A stretch of 64,000 nt of DNA from Fragilariopsis cylindrus CCMP1102 (taxonomy: Eukaryota > Bacillariophyta > Bacillariophyceae > Bacillariales > Bacillariaceae): the NCBI GenBank assembly GCA_900095095.1, contig FMBT01000316.1:186001-250000 (forward strand), read 5' to 3'. Shown here one piece after another: positions 11,701 to 21,043 of this stretch. The notes beneath the pieces were generated by a model that saw nothing but the letters and a program-made list of their open reading frames with translations, was not told the origin of the DNA and made no database searches. Numbering within the stretch: position 1 is the first letter of the stretch; each line of letters starts with the position of its first letter. The position numbers and the translations under genes are program-made.

Positions 11701-12860
11701 ACACCAACAAAGACGACATTGATCACTTATTCGCAGCAATCAAAGAAAAATATCCACTCAAAATAGATTGGACTGGATCCAAATATATAGGAATTGATCT
11801 TGAATGGAACTACGAGAAAAGAGAAGTAAAACTATCTATGAAAGGGTATGTTAAAAGAGCACTACAACAATTTCAGCACCCAACACCATCAAAACATCAC
11901 TATGGACCAACGAAATATGTACAACCTGAATATGGAAAGAAAGTACAATATACTACGGAAGATACAACGCCGGAACTCACCCTATTACAAAAGAACCACA
12001 TCCAGAAAGTATGTGGCAAATTCCTATATGATGGAAGATCAGTCGATAGCACACAGTTACACGCACTCAACGAACTAAGCATCAAGGCAACAACAGCAAC
12101 AGAGGACACTCAAGCAGCACTAATACAATTCCTAAACTACTGTGCCAGTAACCCAGATGCAACCATCATTTACAGAGCCAGTGACATGATATTATCATGT
12201 GACAGTGATGCAGCGTACTGTGTCGCACCAAAATCAAGGAGCCGAGCAGGGGGCTACCACTATCTAGGCAACAAAAATGGAACCCAATTCAACGGACCAA
12301 TATATGTACTAGCCAAAATAATCAAAGCAGTAATGGCATCAGCAGCAGAAGCAGAAGTGGGAGCACTATACATGAATGCACAGGAATTAGCACCAATGCG
12401 AACAACGCTAGAAGAACTAGGCCATCCACAACCACCAACGCCACTACGAACAGATAACAGTACAGCAGATGGAATAATGAATAAAACAATCAAACAAAGA
12501 CAAAGTAAAGCAATGGACAAAAGATTCTACTGGGTACAGGACAGAGTGGAACAAGGAGAATACAGAGTATTCTGGGCTCCGGGCAAAGTTAACCTCGCCG
12601 ACTACTACACCAAATACCACTCACCAGCCACACACAGAAAACTAAGACCTATCTACACTTATATTGAAGGTAAGAGCCCAACTAACTTGCAAGGGTGTGT
12701 TGAAATCTTAACACGCACGACGGACAGACCACAAATACCGTTACTATCGCGCACCAATTCAAACAGTAACACAAGCCAGTCAAACACCAATTCAAACGAC
12801 AAGTGCCTATCGCCACTAACACAAGCAACACAGCGTCTCAAGGACAGCCTAACAGCCTAA
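8703..12860 (+). CDS. Copia pol polyprotein
   Basis: A frame of about 1385 residues. An aspartic-protease-like segment lies near 8900. The integrase core (about 9615-10000) has its acidic positions in NFADLKG, RIDNEF and AERAIQTVKNHF. The reverse transcriptase (about 11150-11850) has VVDDFGVKY as active site. RNase H (about 12190-12620) includes CDSDAAY, AEAEVGALY and RTDNSTADG. The last 54 codons lie inside the 3' LTR, where the stop also sits. The start is uncertain because no early ATG is present; expression by read-through from gag is the likely route. Confidence 0.9.
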   Translation, partial: QGGEVNSKISQNKINSTDLNNYTSSSRTNKHISYAAAVTSNSRSTRLSTLTNNLKALLVTTPQGHPDSAATSMFLANKHKYLGEPLHHEEINVGVANTNTMNSVTTRQLQLAPELPREAQRAHGFNEMDRSLISVPVLCDADCTVVFKKKNVQVIKENKIIIEGPRDAETNLWLMPLESNNNNTVKPIKRPFVIQLKHTANSAYQQKSASQLQAWHHATLGAPVVTTLIKAIDKNWLTSFPGLTSNGIRKHLPKSIQTTMGHLHKVRKNLRPTDKVTTDDIMEDEEDDPDYLPPREIKNREHIVQITAVNFADLKGMTSSDQTGAFPNTSSRGNRYIMVMEDSDSGAILAVAIKSRNKEHLLAGFIEMHETLKKAGINPVLHRIDNEFSKELIAEIESRGLKYQIAPRGNHRTIPAERAIQTVKNHFVSTLYGCDPSFPKSQWDRLLQVAVLTLNMLRPSRINPLKSAYNELWGNFDFNKTPLAPPGCLIVAHERPQDRKTWADHGVKGYFIGPAKHHYRNYRVYIPATRGERTTDTIEFFPEHVQMPKTSSEDRLASVTEDLVAILQKPHPPTPFLDQGTTTNDAIDKLREIFTPRQQNNESTRVPAWAATRVVGNPVENQQQFFANQDPNRVGDPVENQQQNFPNQGTNRVATRVALPTITEDEIGTKIMKSYNNTIQRGEVTHYNENERLYFIEYESGDNEQVSSRTLNQFRCIDTDKDLTRRMTRLSTRLQRANIVRQNKNNPSAAGGKLPGHFAMTVYDEATGKMIDYKQLVNHSDKQTRESWQKSAANEFGKLLKGVGKKADGTQRVKGSDTFHFIRRKQVPIGKKVTYARFCCDVRLQKDDINRTRLTVGGDRLQYDGKTSTETAGLETIKIHLNSTISTKNAQYAAADIGNFYTNSKLKSSEYMRIHLSLIPTEIIEEYNVMQYVEADGYAYVEITGAMYGLAQSGRIANEDLQEHLAQYGYHPTKRTPGLWKHKTRPISFTLVVDDFGVKYTNKDDIDHLFAAIKEKYPLKIDWTGSKYIGIDLEWNYEKREVKLSMKGYVKRALQQFQHPTPSKHHYGPTKYVQPEYGKKVQYTTEDTTPELTLLQKNHIQKVCGKFLYDGRSVDSTQLHALNELSIKATTATEDTQAALIQFLNYCASNPDATIIYRASDMILSCDSDAAYCVAPKSRSRAGGYHYLGNKNGTQFNGPIYVLAKIIKAVMASAAEAEVGALYMNAQELAPMRTTLEELGHPQPPTPLRTDNSTADGIMNKTIKQRQSKAMDKRFYWVQDRVEQGEYRVFWAPGKVNLADYYTKYHSPATHRKLRPIYTYIEGKSPTNLQGCVEILTRTTDRPQIPLLSRTNSNSNTSQSNTNSNDKCLSPLTQATQRLKDSLTA

Positions 12861-12933
12861 GATAGAACTCATAAATCGTTTAGAACAACCTTAACAACTC
12901 AACTAATCTCTTATCTAAACTAGAATCTCAACA
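12698..12933 (+). repeat. Copia 3' LTR
   Basis: This copy is identical by eye to 7100-7335. A purine tract (CAAGGG) lies just upstream. The first 163 bases encode the pol C-terminus and stop codon. ACCCC, the target duplication, follows at 12934-12938. Confidence 0.93.
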
Positions 12934-15370
12934 ACCCCGAATCAATGAAACACTGCAGAAACTTGAAAAATTCAAGTCTGCTACAGCCCTTGACCTATCA
13001 CTTGGTTTCTATACGATTCCACTTGATGAAGAGAGTCAGAAGCTATGTGCAACTATACTGCCCTGGGGGAAGTATAGATACCTTAGGATGCCTATGGGTG
13101 TTGCATGTGCTCCTTCTATGTTTCAGTCTATCATGACGGAAACACTTAGAGGTCTAGATGTACTAGTGTATATCGATGATATACTGGTGATTCAACGAGT
13201 GAATGAATCTACAGAAGATCACTTACAAAAGGTTGAGCAAGTGCTCCAGCGTCTCCAAGATGCAGGGTTCAAAGCTAATCTACGAAAGAGTTTCTTCATG
13301 CAAAAGAGTGTAGAATATCTTGGCTACCAACTAACAAGTGAAGGCATCGGTCCACAGCCAAAGAAAATTGAAGCAATGGATCGAATACTACCACCAACTA
13401 GTGGAAAGCAACTGCGAAGGTTCCTAGGAATGATCAATTTCTACAGAGACCTATTCCGGGGTAGAAGCCATATTCTAGCCCCATTAAATGAATTAGCAGC
13501 AGCTTCAACAAAGAAAAAGAACAGTACCAAGCGTCCTATTCCATTTCTTATGTTGGAAAAGCATCTAGCTGCATTCAACAAAGCCAAGGAAATGATCAAA
13601 ACAGATGTGCTGTTATCATTTCCAGACTTTGACAAGCCATTTCATCTGTACACAGATGCAAGCGACATCCAACTGGGCGCCACTTTAGTACAAGATGGCA
13701 AGCCACTTGGATTCTATACAAGAAAACTCAGCGATCCACAATTGAACTACACTGTAGGTGAAAAGGAACTCCTTGGTATCGTGGAAGGCCTAAAGGCATT
13801 CGCGGGTGTTATTCGTGGTCAGGACCTGACAGTCCACACCGACCACTTAAACCTATTATATGCCAAGTTGCCTAGTCAAAGAATGATGAGGTGGAGAAAT
13901 CTTGTAGAAGAATACAATCCAAAAGTTGTTCACATTGCAGGCATCGATAATGATGCTGCTGATGCTCTATCAAGATTAGATCTTACAGAAAAGACTGATG
14001 ACTTGAGAGTGTGGGAACAGAAACAGAAGCGACTACAGTATGTAGATGTAAAGATGATGAATCTTTGCACCTTCATGTCCGAATCAAACTTCACTGAAGA
14101 TGGTTTTGACTCTGATAATAACATACTGATGACTGCATCAAACATCAACAACGAATCATCATACCCATTAGATCTACAATCAATGCAAACAGCACAGCTG
14201 GATGATGAAAGCTTAGTAAATATGGTCGACAGCCACATAAAAAGCAGTACAAGTTCAACAACCTACACATATAAATCTGTGGAAGGAATTGAACTGATAC
14301 ACAAGAATAACAGAATATTGGTACCCCAATCAAAACAACAAGTTGTATTAGAGTGGTATCATAAAATCTTAATTCATCCAGGTGAAAAACGCATGATTGA
14401 AACAATCAAGCTAGTATTCACTTGGAGCGGTCTCAACAAGCAGGTGAAACAGCTTGTCAAGACCTGTCATGAATGCCAGATGTACAAGAAAGCTGGCAAG
14501 AAAAAGTACTCACTACTACCACCCAAGACTGCAGAATCTATCCGATGGAATAGAGTTAATGTAGACCTTTGGGGACCAAAGTCAGTAGTGAACTCAAATG
14601 GCTTTACGTATGAAGTACACGTAATGACCATGGTCGATCCAGTTACTGGCTGGTTTGAACAACAGCAGTTATATGGTCCTCCAACAGCATACAGATGCCA
14701 ACAAATCCTTGACAGTGTGTGGTTAGCAAGATACCCACGCCCAAAAGAAATTGGATTTGATAATGGAACTGAATTTAAAGCAGAGTTTGCGGAACTCTGT
14801 GATAATATGGGTTTAAAACAAAGACCAAGCAATGCTTGGAACCCTCAATCAAATGCTATACTAGAACGTATACACCAAGTGTTAGGTGATGGTTTAGCAA
14901 CATTTGATTTAGAAAATACACCAATCGATCCGGACAATGAAGATCCATTCGATGAATATCTTTCTTCAGTAGCCTACGCGATTAGATCATCGTATCACCA
15001 ATCGCATGGTCACTCACCAGCCCAGCTTGTGTTTGGAAGAGATATGTTTTCACCAGTGTCAACAGAAATTGACTGGAATGAAATCAAAAATAATAAACAA
15101 ATAAAAATAAACAAAAATAATATTAGAGAAAACTCAAAGAGAGTACCTCACAAATATCAAAAGGGTGACCTCATCACCCTGAAAAAGCCAGGCATCCTTC
15201 GCAAGCTAGCAATACCTCGTGAAGGGCCTTATAAAGTTATAAAACATAACAACAATGGATCAATATTAATTGAAAAATCCCCAACAGACATCAAAAATGT
15301 GAACGTTAGAAGGGTTATTCCATACTATCGCAAAACTGAAACTCCTACCATCATTAACAACAGTGAATGA
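12934..15370 (+). CDS. Gypsy pol, 3' part (reverse transcriptase remainder, RNase H, integrase)
   Basis: This is the part of the outer element's pol beyond the Copia insertion. It has MPMGVACAPSMFQ and the YIDD active site near 13170, RNase H signatures (LYTDAS near 13650, TVHTDHLNLLY, DAADALSRL near 13955), the integrase HHCC zinc finger (HPGEKRM to CHECQMYK, about 14375-14490) and the integrase core with VDLWG, FDNGTEF and NAILERIHQ. The C-terminal tail carries a GPYKVI-type segment common in Gypsy integrases. Confidence 0.9.
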
Positions 15371-15413
15371 CAATAGAAGACTATTTGAATACTTAATATA
15401 GATCGGAGGAGAA

Positions 15414-15601
15414 TGCAGTGCGCACATTCAAGGGACTTAATTCACTAGTGATTCATCGCTAAATAACAATCAATCGCTAACAGAACTGCATCCATTACGA
15501 TGGAAGCAGCTCTCTAGAATAGAACCCAATACTAATGCTTATAATATACATTATCTCACAATAGAAAGCCTCTTCCCTATATACTAGTCTAGGGCATGGC
15601 A
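15414..15601 (+). repeat. Gypsy 3' LTR
   Basis: 188 bp copy of 3838-4025, preceded by a polypurine tract at about 15405-15413 and followed by the target duplication CTATA at 15602-15606. Confidence 0.93.
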
Positions 15602-15606
15602 CTATA

Positions 15607-16165
15607 CACATGACATAAATTATCTTTTCTGTATCCTGGCTAGTTAGTAGTAGGTATGAGAAGAGTACCTTCTACACTGCACTCTACTACGACTGCACTT
15701 TATTACCACCGCTATCTAGCATAGCCTAGCCTAGTTAGTTTGGTAGTTACAAAGTAAAGTGGGTATGGTACGTTATTCTTCTACTTACAGTACTGTAGGT
15801 GCTAGTAAGTAAAGGTACATTATTTTGTTGTGGAAAAAGGAGAACGTGCGTACGCCACACGTGCGCACGCACACCTGCCTAAATTCAAAATTCAAAAAAT
15901 CTAACACTAATTTCACAAAAAGATTACAAGATAGATCATGATAAGGAAGTAGCTAGCTAAGCCTATGAGTCACAGCTCAGTCGTCAGTCGGCAATGATGG
16001 CGAAGAATCGAATCGAATCAATCTAATCAATCAATTCTCAATAATTCACCTCCTGCTCAACTCAACTCAACTCAATTCAACTCAACTCAACTCAACAATA
16101 CCGATCGATTGGCGCCAACACTACTGTCACTACTACATATACTCAAGCTTCAGGTATCCTCGAAT
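15607..16165. other. Intergenic region upstream of the protease gene
   Basis: No gene is seen. A pyrimidine/A-rich run of repeated CTCAACTCAA units (about 16053-16096) lies just before the protease start, and a GC-rich patch with CGTACGCCACACGTGCGC lies near 15850. It probably contains the promoter. Confidence 0.45.
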
Positions 16166-17918
16166 ATGACAATGACAATAATAATAATAATAATACTATC
16201 GCTACTATTTCTGATGATTCTATCATCATCATCGTCGTCCGTAATAGCGGCGTTGGTGGTAACAATGCATCGTTGTCGTCAACGTATAATAATAATAATA
16301 CTATCATTTCTTATTATTCTAACATCATCATCATCATCATCATCGTCATTGTCGTCGTCGTCGTCGTCGTCCGTAGCGGCGTTGGTGGTGGCAACACAGC
16401 ATCGTTCTCGTCAACGTAATAATAAAAATTACTGTCATCAATACAAGTACAAATACTCCAGCAGACGACACAAACAAGGACAAGGACGACGTTTATTGTT
16501 ATCATTATCGTTGTCGCAGAGAAGAAACAGCATCGACGACGAGGATACTAACAATGGTGCTGATAATAAAAATAACGATGTCAACTATTGTGATGCAGAT
16601 TCCAATAATAATTCCAATAACAACAATAATGATTATCTTAGTATGAGTCGACGAAAGTTTATACCACAACAATTTTTTGCTGTGTCTGTACTAACAAATT
16701 CAATGACAATGAATAATGTGGGGGCTACTGAAACTGAAACTACGACAACGATAATGGAAACATCGTCTTCATCTTCGATGACGGCTGTAACAGTACCGCC
16801 GCAACCCAATTCTGACAGTGAAAGTGACAGTAGTGATGATGATATCATTGTTGTTGTTCCACTGGAATATATATCCACATTAAATGCTTATATTGTACGG
16901 TATACATTATTTGAGGAAAATTTTGCAGCAATCATTGATACTGGTTCACCATTTTTAACAGTACCAAATTATTGTAAACAATACCGTAGTAACAAATTCA
17001 ATTGGGGATGTTATCGTCCCGAAAAGACTACAAATAGTGGATATGAAAATACAATAGAAGGGTTTGATAATGCCTATGGTACAGTCGTTCAACAATAATA
17101 CTAATACTAATACTAGTAGTAGTAGTAGAATAAGCAGCGATGGTAGTGGTGGTAGTGTTAATATCAATGCACTTCCTGTTGTATTTGGTGTATTAGATAT
17201 ATCATTATTAAATGGACCAGGGGGTGTCAATTTTGGTTTAATTAAAACAACTCGACGTGGGATACGTCCATCATTTTTAGAACAAACGAATTATAAAAGT
17301 TTTTGTATTGATTTACGACATAATAATAATAATAATATTGACAATAATCATAGAAGTCCAAAACTAATACTATCCAAACGATCCATGATTATTGATAATA
17401 ATATATATTACATACCATTGGTACAAGATTTATATCGTCGTTTTAAGGCACCTGTTATTCACTATACAGCATTAGCATCCAAATTTGTCGTCAATGGTAG
17501 ACCATTATTAATCAACTCAAGTAATCCATTATATGTGATATTTGATACAGGTGTAAGTGGTATGATTGTATCACAAGAATTATTTGATGGAAGATATTTA
17601 CAAGCAAGAACAAATCATGAAAAATCATTATGGGGTACAGTGGATGTGACATTTGAAACTATTACAAGTAACACTAATACTAAAAGTAGATCAAAATCAA
17701 AATCAAATAGACAACAACAATACAGTAATAATAATAACGAAGATTCGAATAATACTATTACTCTATCTGCAATAAAACCTGTTACGACACCATTAGGATT
17801 AGCAACACCATGGAAAGGTTTTGGTAAAAAGAATCTGATTGTAATTGGTTTAGCATTTTTAGATAATTTGGCTATGACAATTGATATTGATGATGGGAAA
17901 ATACTCTTTACGAAGTAA
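16166..17918 (+). CDS. Pepsin-like aspartic protease, probably thylakoid-lumen targeted, with a frame break
   Basis: Two active-site motifs of an A1-type aspartic protease are present: AAIIDTGSPF (D258) and VIFDTGVSG in the second half. The ATG at 16166 begins a hydrophobic Ile/Leu leader. Ahead of the protease fold comes MSRRKFIPQQFFAVSVL ... NNVGA (from about residue 160), a good twin-arginine signal, so I infer plastid import followed by Tat transport into the thylakoid lumen. The N-terminal leader is tandemly duplicated (Ile/Leu run, Ser run, AALVV, RQR; residues about 4-40 and 41-84). The two halves lie in different frames: the first runs to a stop at 17098, the second is open from 17058. 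No plausible intron spans the overlap, so this is a real frameshift, a recoding site or an assembly slip next to AAT/ACT/AGT repeats. Confidence 0.72.
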
Positions 17919-18838
17919 GTAAAACAAAGTAAGATCAGATCAAATCAGATCAAATCAGATGTAGAATTATCGAATTATTAATCCGTTATTAGTAGAGTGC
18001 ACGGGTTCGGAACCTCGGCTCTAGCTAGTAGTACAGGAGAAGCACAATTGTGGCACATACTTTCAGCACACTGCTACAGTACCCAAATAGAAACAGCTAC
18101 ACTACAAAGATAGATGTATCATTTTAAGTATGAAATCCGTTAAATGTCTTCTCGTTCAGTTTGTTTCTATAATTTACTCTACTTTTTTAAAATGGTGCAA
18201 TGAATGTTATATTATATGTCTCATTCCGTGTGCTTTTGCATTGCTAACTTGGTCTTAATTTTTTTATTTCGTGTTTGCGATCGTTTATTGTGTTCGGATT
18301 TGTTTGTTCCGAATTTGTTTGTTCCGAATACTAACATACACCAAAAATGATTGCGCTAGCTGGAAAAAGGATCTTACCATAATATATTATAATTTTGGTT
18401 GGCATTTTACGGACGCGACGACTATATCAACTGGTAAACGCGATATATATATGTATATAGTCCTATATAATATATGTCTTTAGAAGACGTCTATTTAATC
18501 TTTCAGTTATTGATATAGAGTTAGGATTGCGGACCCCCCCCCCCCCCCTTGTAACTTTCGATGTGTGTACTGAGCATATAAAAGGACCACTACTGTACTA
18601 TTTGTGCAATCCCGGCGGCCCGTTAGTAGAGGCAGCAGTAGCAATTCGTCTTTTCAGTATAAATTCTCTGTGATCAACGAGAATGGACAGGAACTGGATG
18701 ACTACATATAAGTTCTTTTTATTGTGGTAGATTTCTATACTATTTTCGTTCTGTATCAATCTCTGTTGTGGAATTTCAATCGAGCTATTTCGAGAGATTT
18801 ACAACAACAACAACAAAAAATGCATGATACGTTTCTAC
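17919..18838. other. Intergenic region between convergent genes
   Basis: The protease gene and the receptor-like gene converge here. A repeated GATCAGATCAAATCAG stretch (17932-17960), a C homopolymer (about 18534-18548) and AT-rich sequence are present. ORFs are short and featureless. Presumably two 3' ends; no clear termination signal stands out. Confidence 0.45.
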
Positions 18839-20392
18839 TTATATATGATCTTGAATAGCAGCCCAATGCTCTGTTATTCCATTATCATATTGTTCATCAT
18901 CCGAATCACCATCATTAATAAAGTCAGCGAAAGCTCCAGATGCATTAGTCCCATCAAAGATATTAAAACTATATTTAGGCTGATGTGATGGTGCTACCAT
19001 CGTTGGAATTGAGCTTGGATTTTCTTGAGTTTCAATTTCTCGGCTTCCGAATATAAAGACGTTATTTACTTCTTGTTCTGTCATATCAGCCTCCAATTCG
19101 TTTTCCGCATTATTTGTGTTATTGTTGATATTGTTGTTGCCTTCAGTTTTTGACGACCGAGTTTTCATTTCAACCGAGAAGAATAGATAAGACAGCATTA
19201 TCCATAGACCAAAAAGACTGTAATTCAGTATTGCAAAAACGAATGAAGAATGGGCATTATCATGGGTTACAATAATTGACGACCACTGTAGTACGTAAAT
19301 TATCAAAAAGGGCAATATCGCCCAAAAGAGAGCGAATAAATAAATCACCTGTACAGAAAAATGCAAGTTAATGAAAAATATTGTATCGTAAGTACGCATA
19401 TTATAGTATTAAGTTCCACACGACAACTTCCAAGCATATCCTTACCGCCTGCTTTGCAACTGTCTTCCAATTCACTAATATCTTTTCTTGGCGTTGTGCA
19501 ACCATGAAAACGAGCACGGTCATAACGACTGTTGGAAAAAACAAATTCAGTAATATTGGAATTACCAATAACGTCTGTGTTTTACCACATTTTGTATTAT
19601 CGGAAGGAACATCGGTGGGATCATCATCACAACTCAAGGAGGCATTATGGAGGTAGCAAAAACCATGTGACGAATCAGTAAAACCAATTTGACTCAAAAT
19701 GTAAAATGCCGAAACAATAGGATATATATGTACCAAGATGTGTATATATTTTTCGACCCACATATATTTTTCTTTCTTAAAGTTGTGCAAAACGCCAACA
19801 AAGCTATACACCGAGAAACTGCTATAATAGAATATGGCCATGCTACTAGTCACATATATGAAGAAGCCTTGGGTGGTACAGGTTGCTAAATTCCCATAGC
19901 TTCCTGATACATCAACACTTTGAGGAATGGCTGCGGCTCCATACATCATAAATCCACCACAAACCAATAGATAAAACGACATTCCTGTTATATCGAAGAA
20001 AAAATATAAAAATAAATCAAGAAAAGTGAGAGTCTAGTGTAGTGTAGTGTAGTGTAGTGTAGCTTAGAAATCAAACAACGGGAGTTTATTTTTGGTAGAC
20101 GTTATTATCTGTTTTAAGAAAAAAAAAACCTACCCAATACGAGACGGTGAAATAATCGATCACGTCTTTTCCATGCCATCCACAACATACAGATTGAACT
20201 TAAGAATGTAACTACGCCACCTATACGTGGTACCCATTCATTGGCCTTCATTTGTCGCATCGAAATCGTCGCCTCCTCGTATATTTGATCCTCCTCCTCT
20301 TCTTCTTCTGTCATTCTGCTGATTGCGTAGAAGAAAGAGATGACAACGGAAGAAGAGTCTGTCATACTGGATATTACCGAGTCATTATACAT
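18839..20392 (-). CDS. Seven-transmembrane GPCR-like receptor, three exons
   Basis: Exons 20392-20134, 19984-19446 and 19348-18839 join cleanly at GT-AG borders (donors GTAGGT and GTAAGG, acceptors ACAG and ACAG) to give 435 residues. Seven hydrophobic segments can be counted: one in exon 1 after a Glu-rich N-terminus, four in exon 2 with the second straddling intron 1, and two in exon 3. A Cys-rich loop (CYLHNASLSC) lies between TM4 and TM5. The cytoplasmic C-tail of about 100 residues is acidic and Asn-rich. The pattern fits the cAMP-receptor-like or orphan GPCR group seen in stramenopiles; ligand unknown. Each intron contains in-frame stops, which supports splicing. Confidence 0.77.
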
Positions 20393-21043
20393 GTGCTAAT
20401 CGTAGCTGAAATATCTTTCTTACGTGTAATGCTAGTTTCGAGTACAATTGTATGTCGAGTATAATTGCATGCAACTGATGCTGCTTGTGATGGGGTTGGT
20501 GTATGTGTACACTGTGTCATCTAACAACAACATATTGATAGCCCACTAGTAGCTATGACTATTTACTTGCACACGTTCGTCGCAAGTGAAAAAAAGTAGT
20601 ATCATACGTACTGTACTACTGCTGTACTAAGATAGAGCGAAGAATTAGATCATTAATGAATCAATCAATCATGAGAAGATAAGATTTTATTTATTAGGAG
20701 TTTTTCGCGCTCATTCTTTTAAGCTTGAAAGTGGGGCATAAGCAGAAAAAATATCAACGGAAGCATGATTTTCAAAAATAGACATCCGGTACGAGTCGGA
20801 ACGAGTCGAGGCGAACATAATTTTTGCAAGATTCAAATTTTCTCACGGTTATACGGATGAACGGAACAAAACAAGAAATCGAAGGAAGGAAGAAAAAGAA
20901 TTGTAGAATTGTAGAAGCAAAAAACATATCATTATATCAACATCAACATCAGAATGCTTATTGGCATCAATTTAGATACAGTAGCAGAAGAGGGGGTCAG
21001 AATAGTATAAGGAGGGTTTACAGCTTAGCTCAGCTACTAAAGG
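20393..21043. other. Divergent intergenic region
   Basis: This lies between the receptor gene (-) and the PPxY/NPF gene (+). No coding sequence recognised; probably two promoters. A TAGTGTAG microsatellite (20035-20062) lies nearby inside the first receptor intron. Confidence 0.4.

Larger units (their letters stand above)
7100..12933 (+). mobile_element. Copia (Ty1-type, CoDi-like) LTR retrotransposon nested in the Gypsy element
   Basis: TGTTGA...TCAACA LTRs of 236 bp lie at 7100-7335 and 12698-12933 and look identical. ACCCC is duplicated at 7095-7099 and 12934-12938. The order is gag, protease region, integrase, reverse transcriptase, RNase H, which is the Copia order. The reverse transcriptase motif LVVDDFGVKY resembles diatom CoDi elements. 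It looks whole, with no obvious break in gag or pol. Since its own LTRs and those of its host element are all identical, both insertions are young and the Copia insertion is the later one. Confidence 0.94.
3838..15601 (+). mobile_element. Gypsy (Ty3-type) LTR retrotransposon, carrying a nested Copia element
   Basis: The element has TG...CA LTRs of 188 bp at 3838-4025 and 15414-15601 that look identical by eye, and a 5-bp target duplication CTATA on both sides (3833-3837, 15602-15606). Between them lie gag, protease, reverse transcriptase, RNase H and integrase in the Ty3/Gypsy order, with RNase H before integrase. A purine tract (GGAGGAGAA) abuts the 3' LTR. No chromodomain is evident. Identical LTRs point to a very recent insertion. 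Apart from one break, the Copia insertion at 7100-12933, the coding parts look whole. Gag and pol share one frame with a gag stop between them, a layout compatible with read-through. Confidence 0.93.

Noticed and set aside
18000-18035. GGGTTCGGAACC as a tRNA T-arm
   Set aside because: No matching acceptor, D or anticodon stems around it on either strand.
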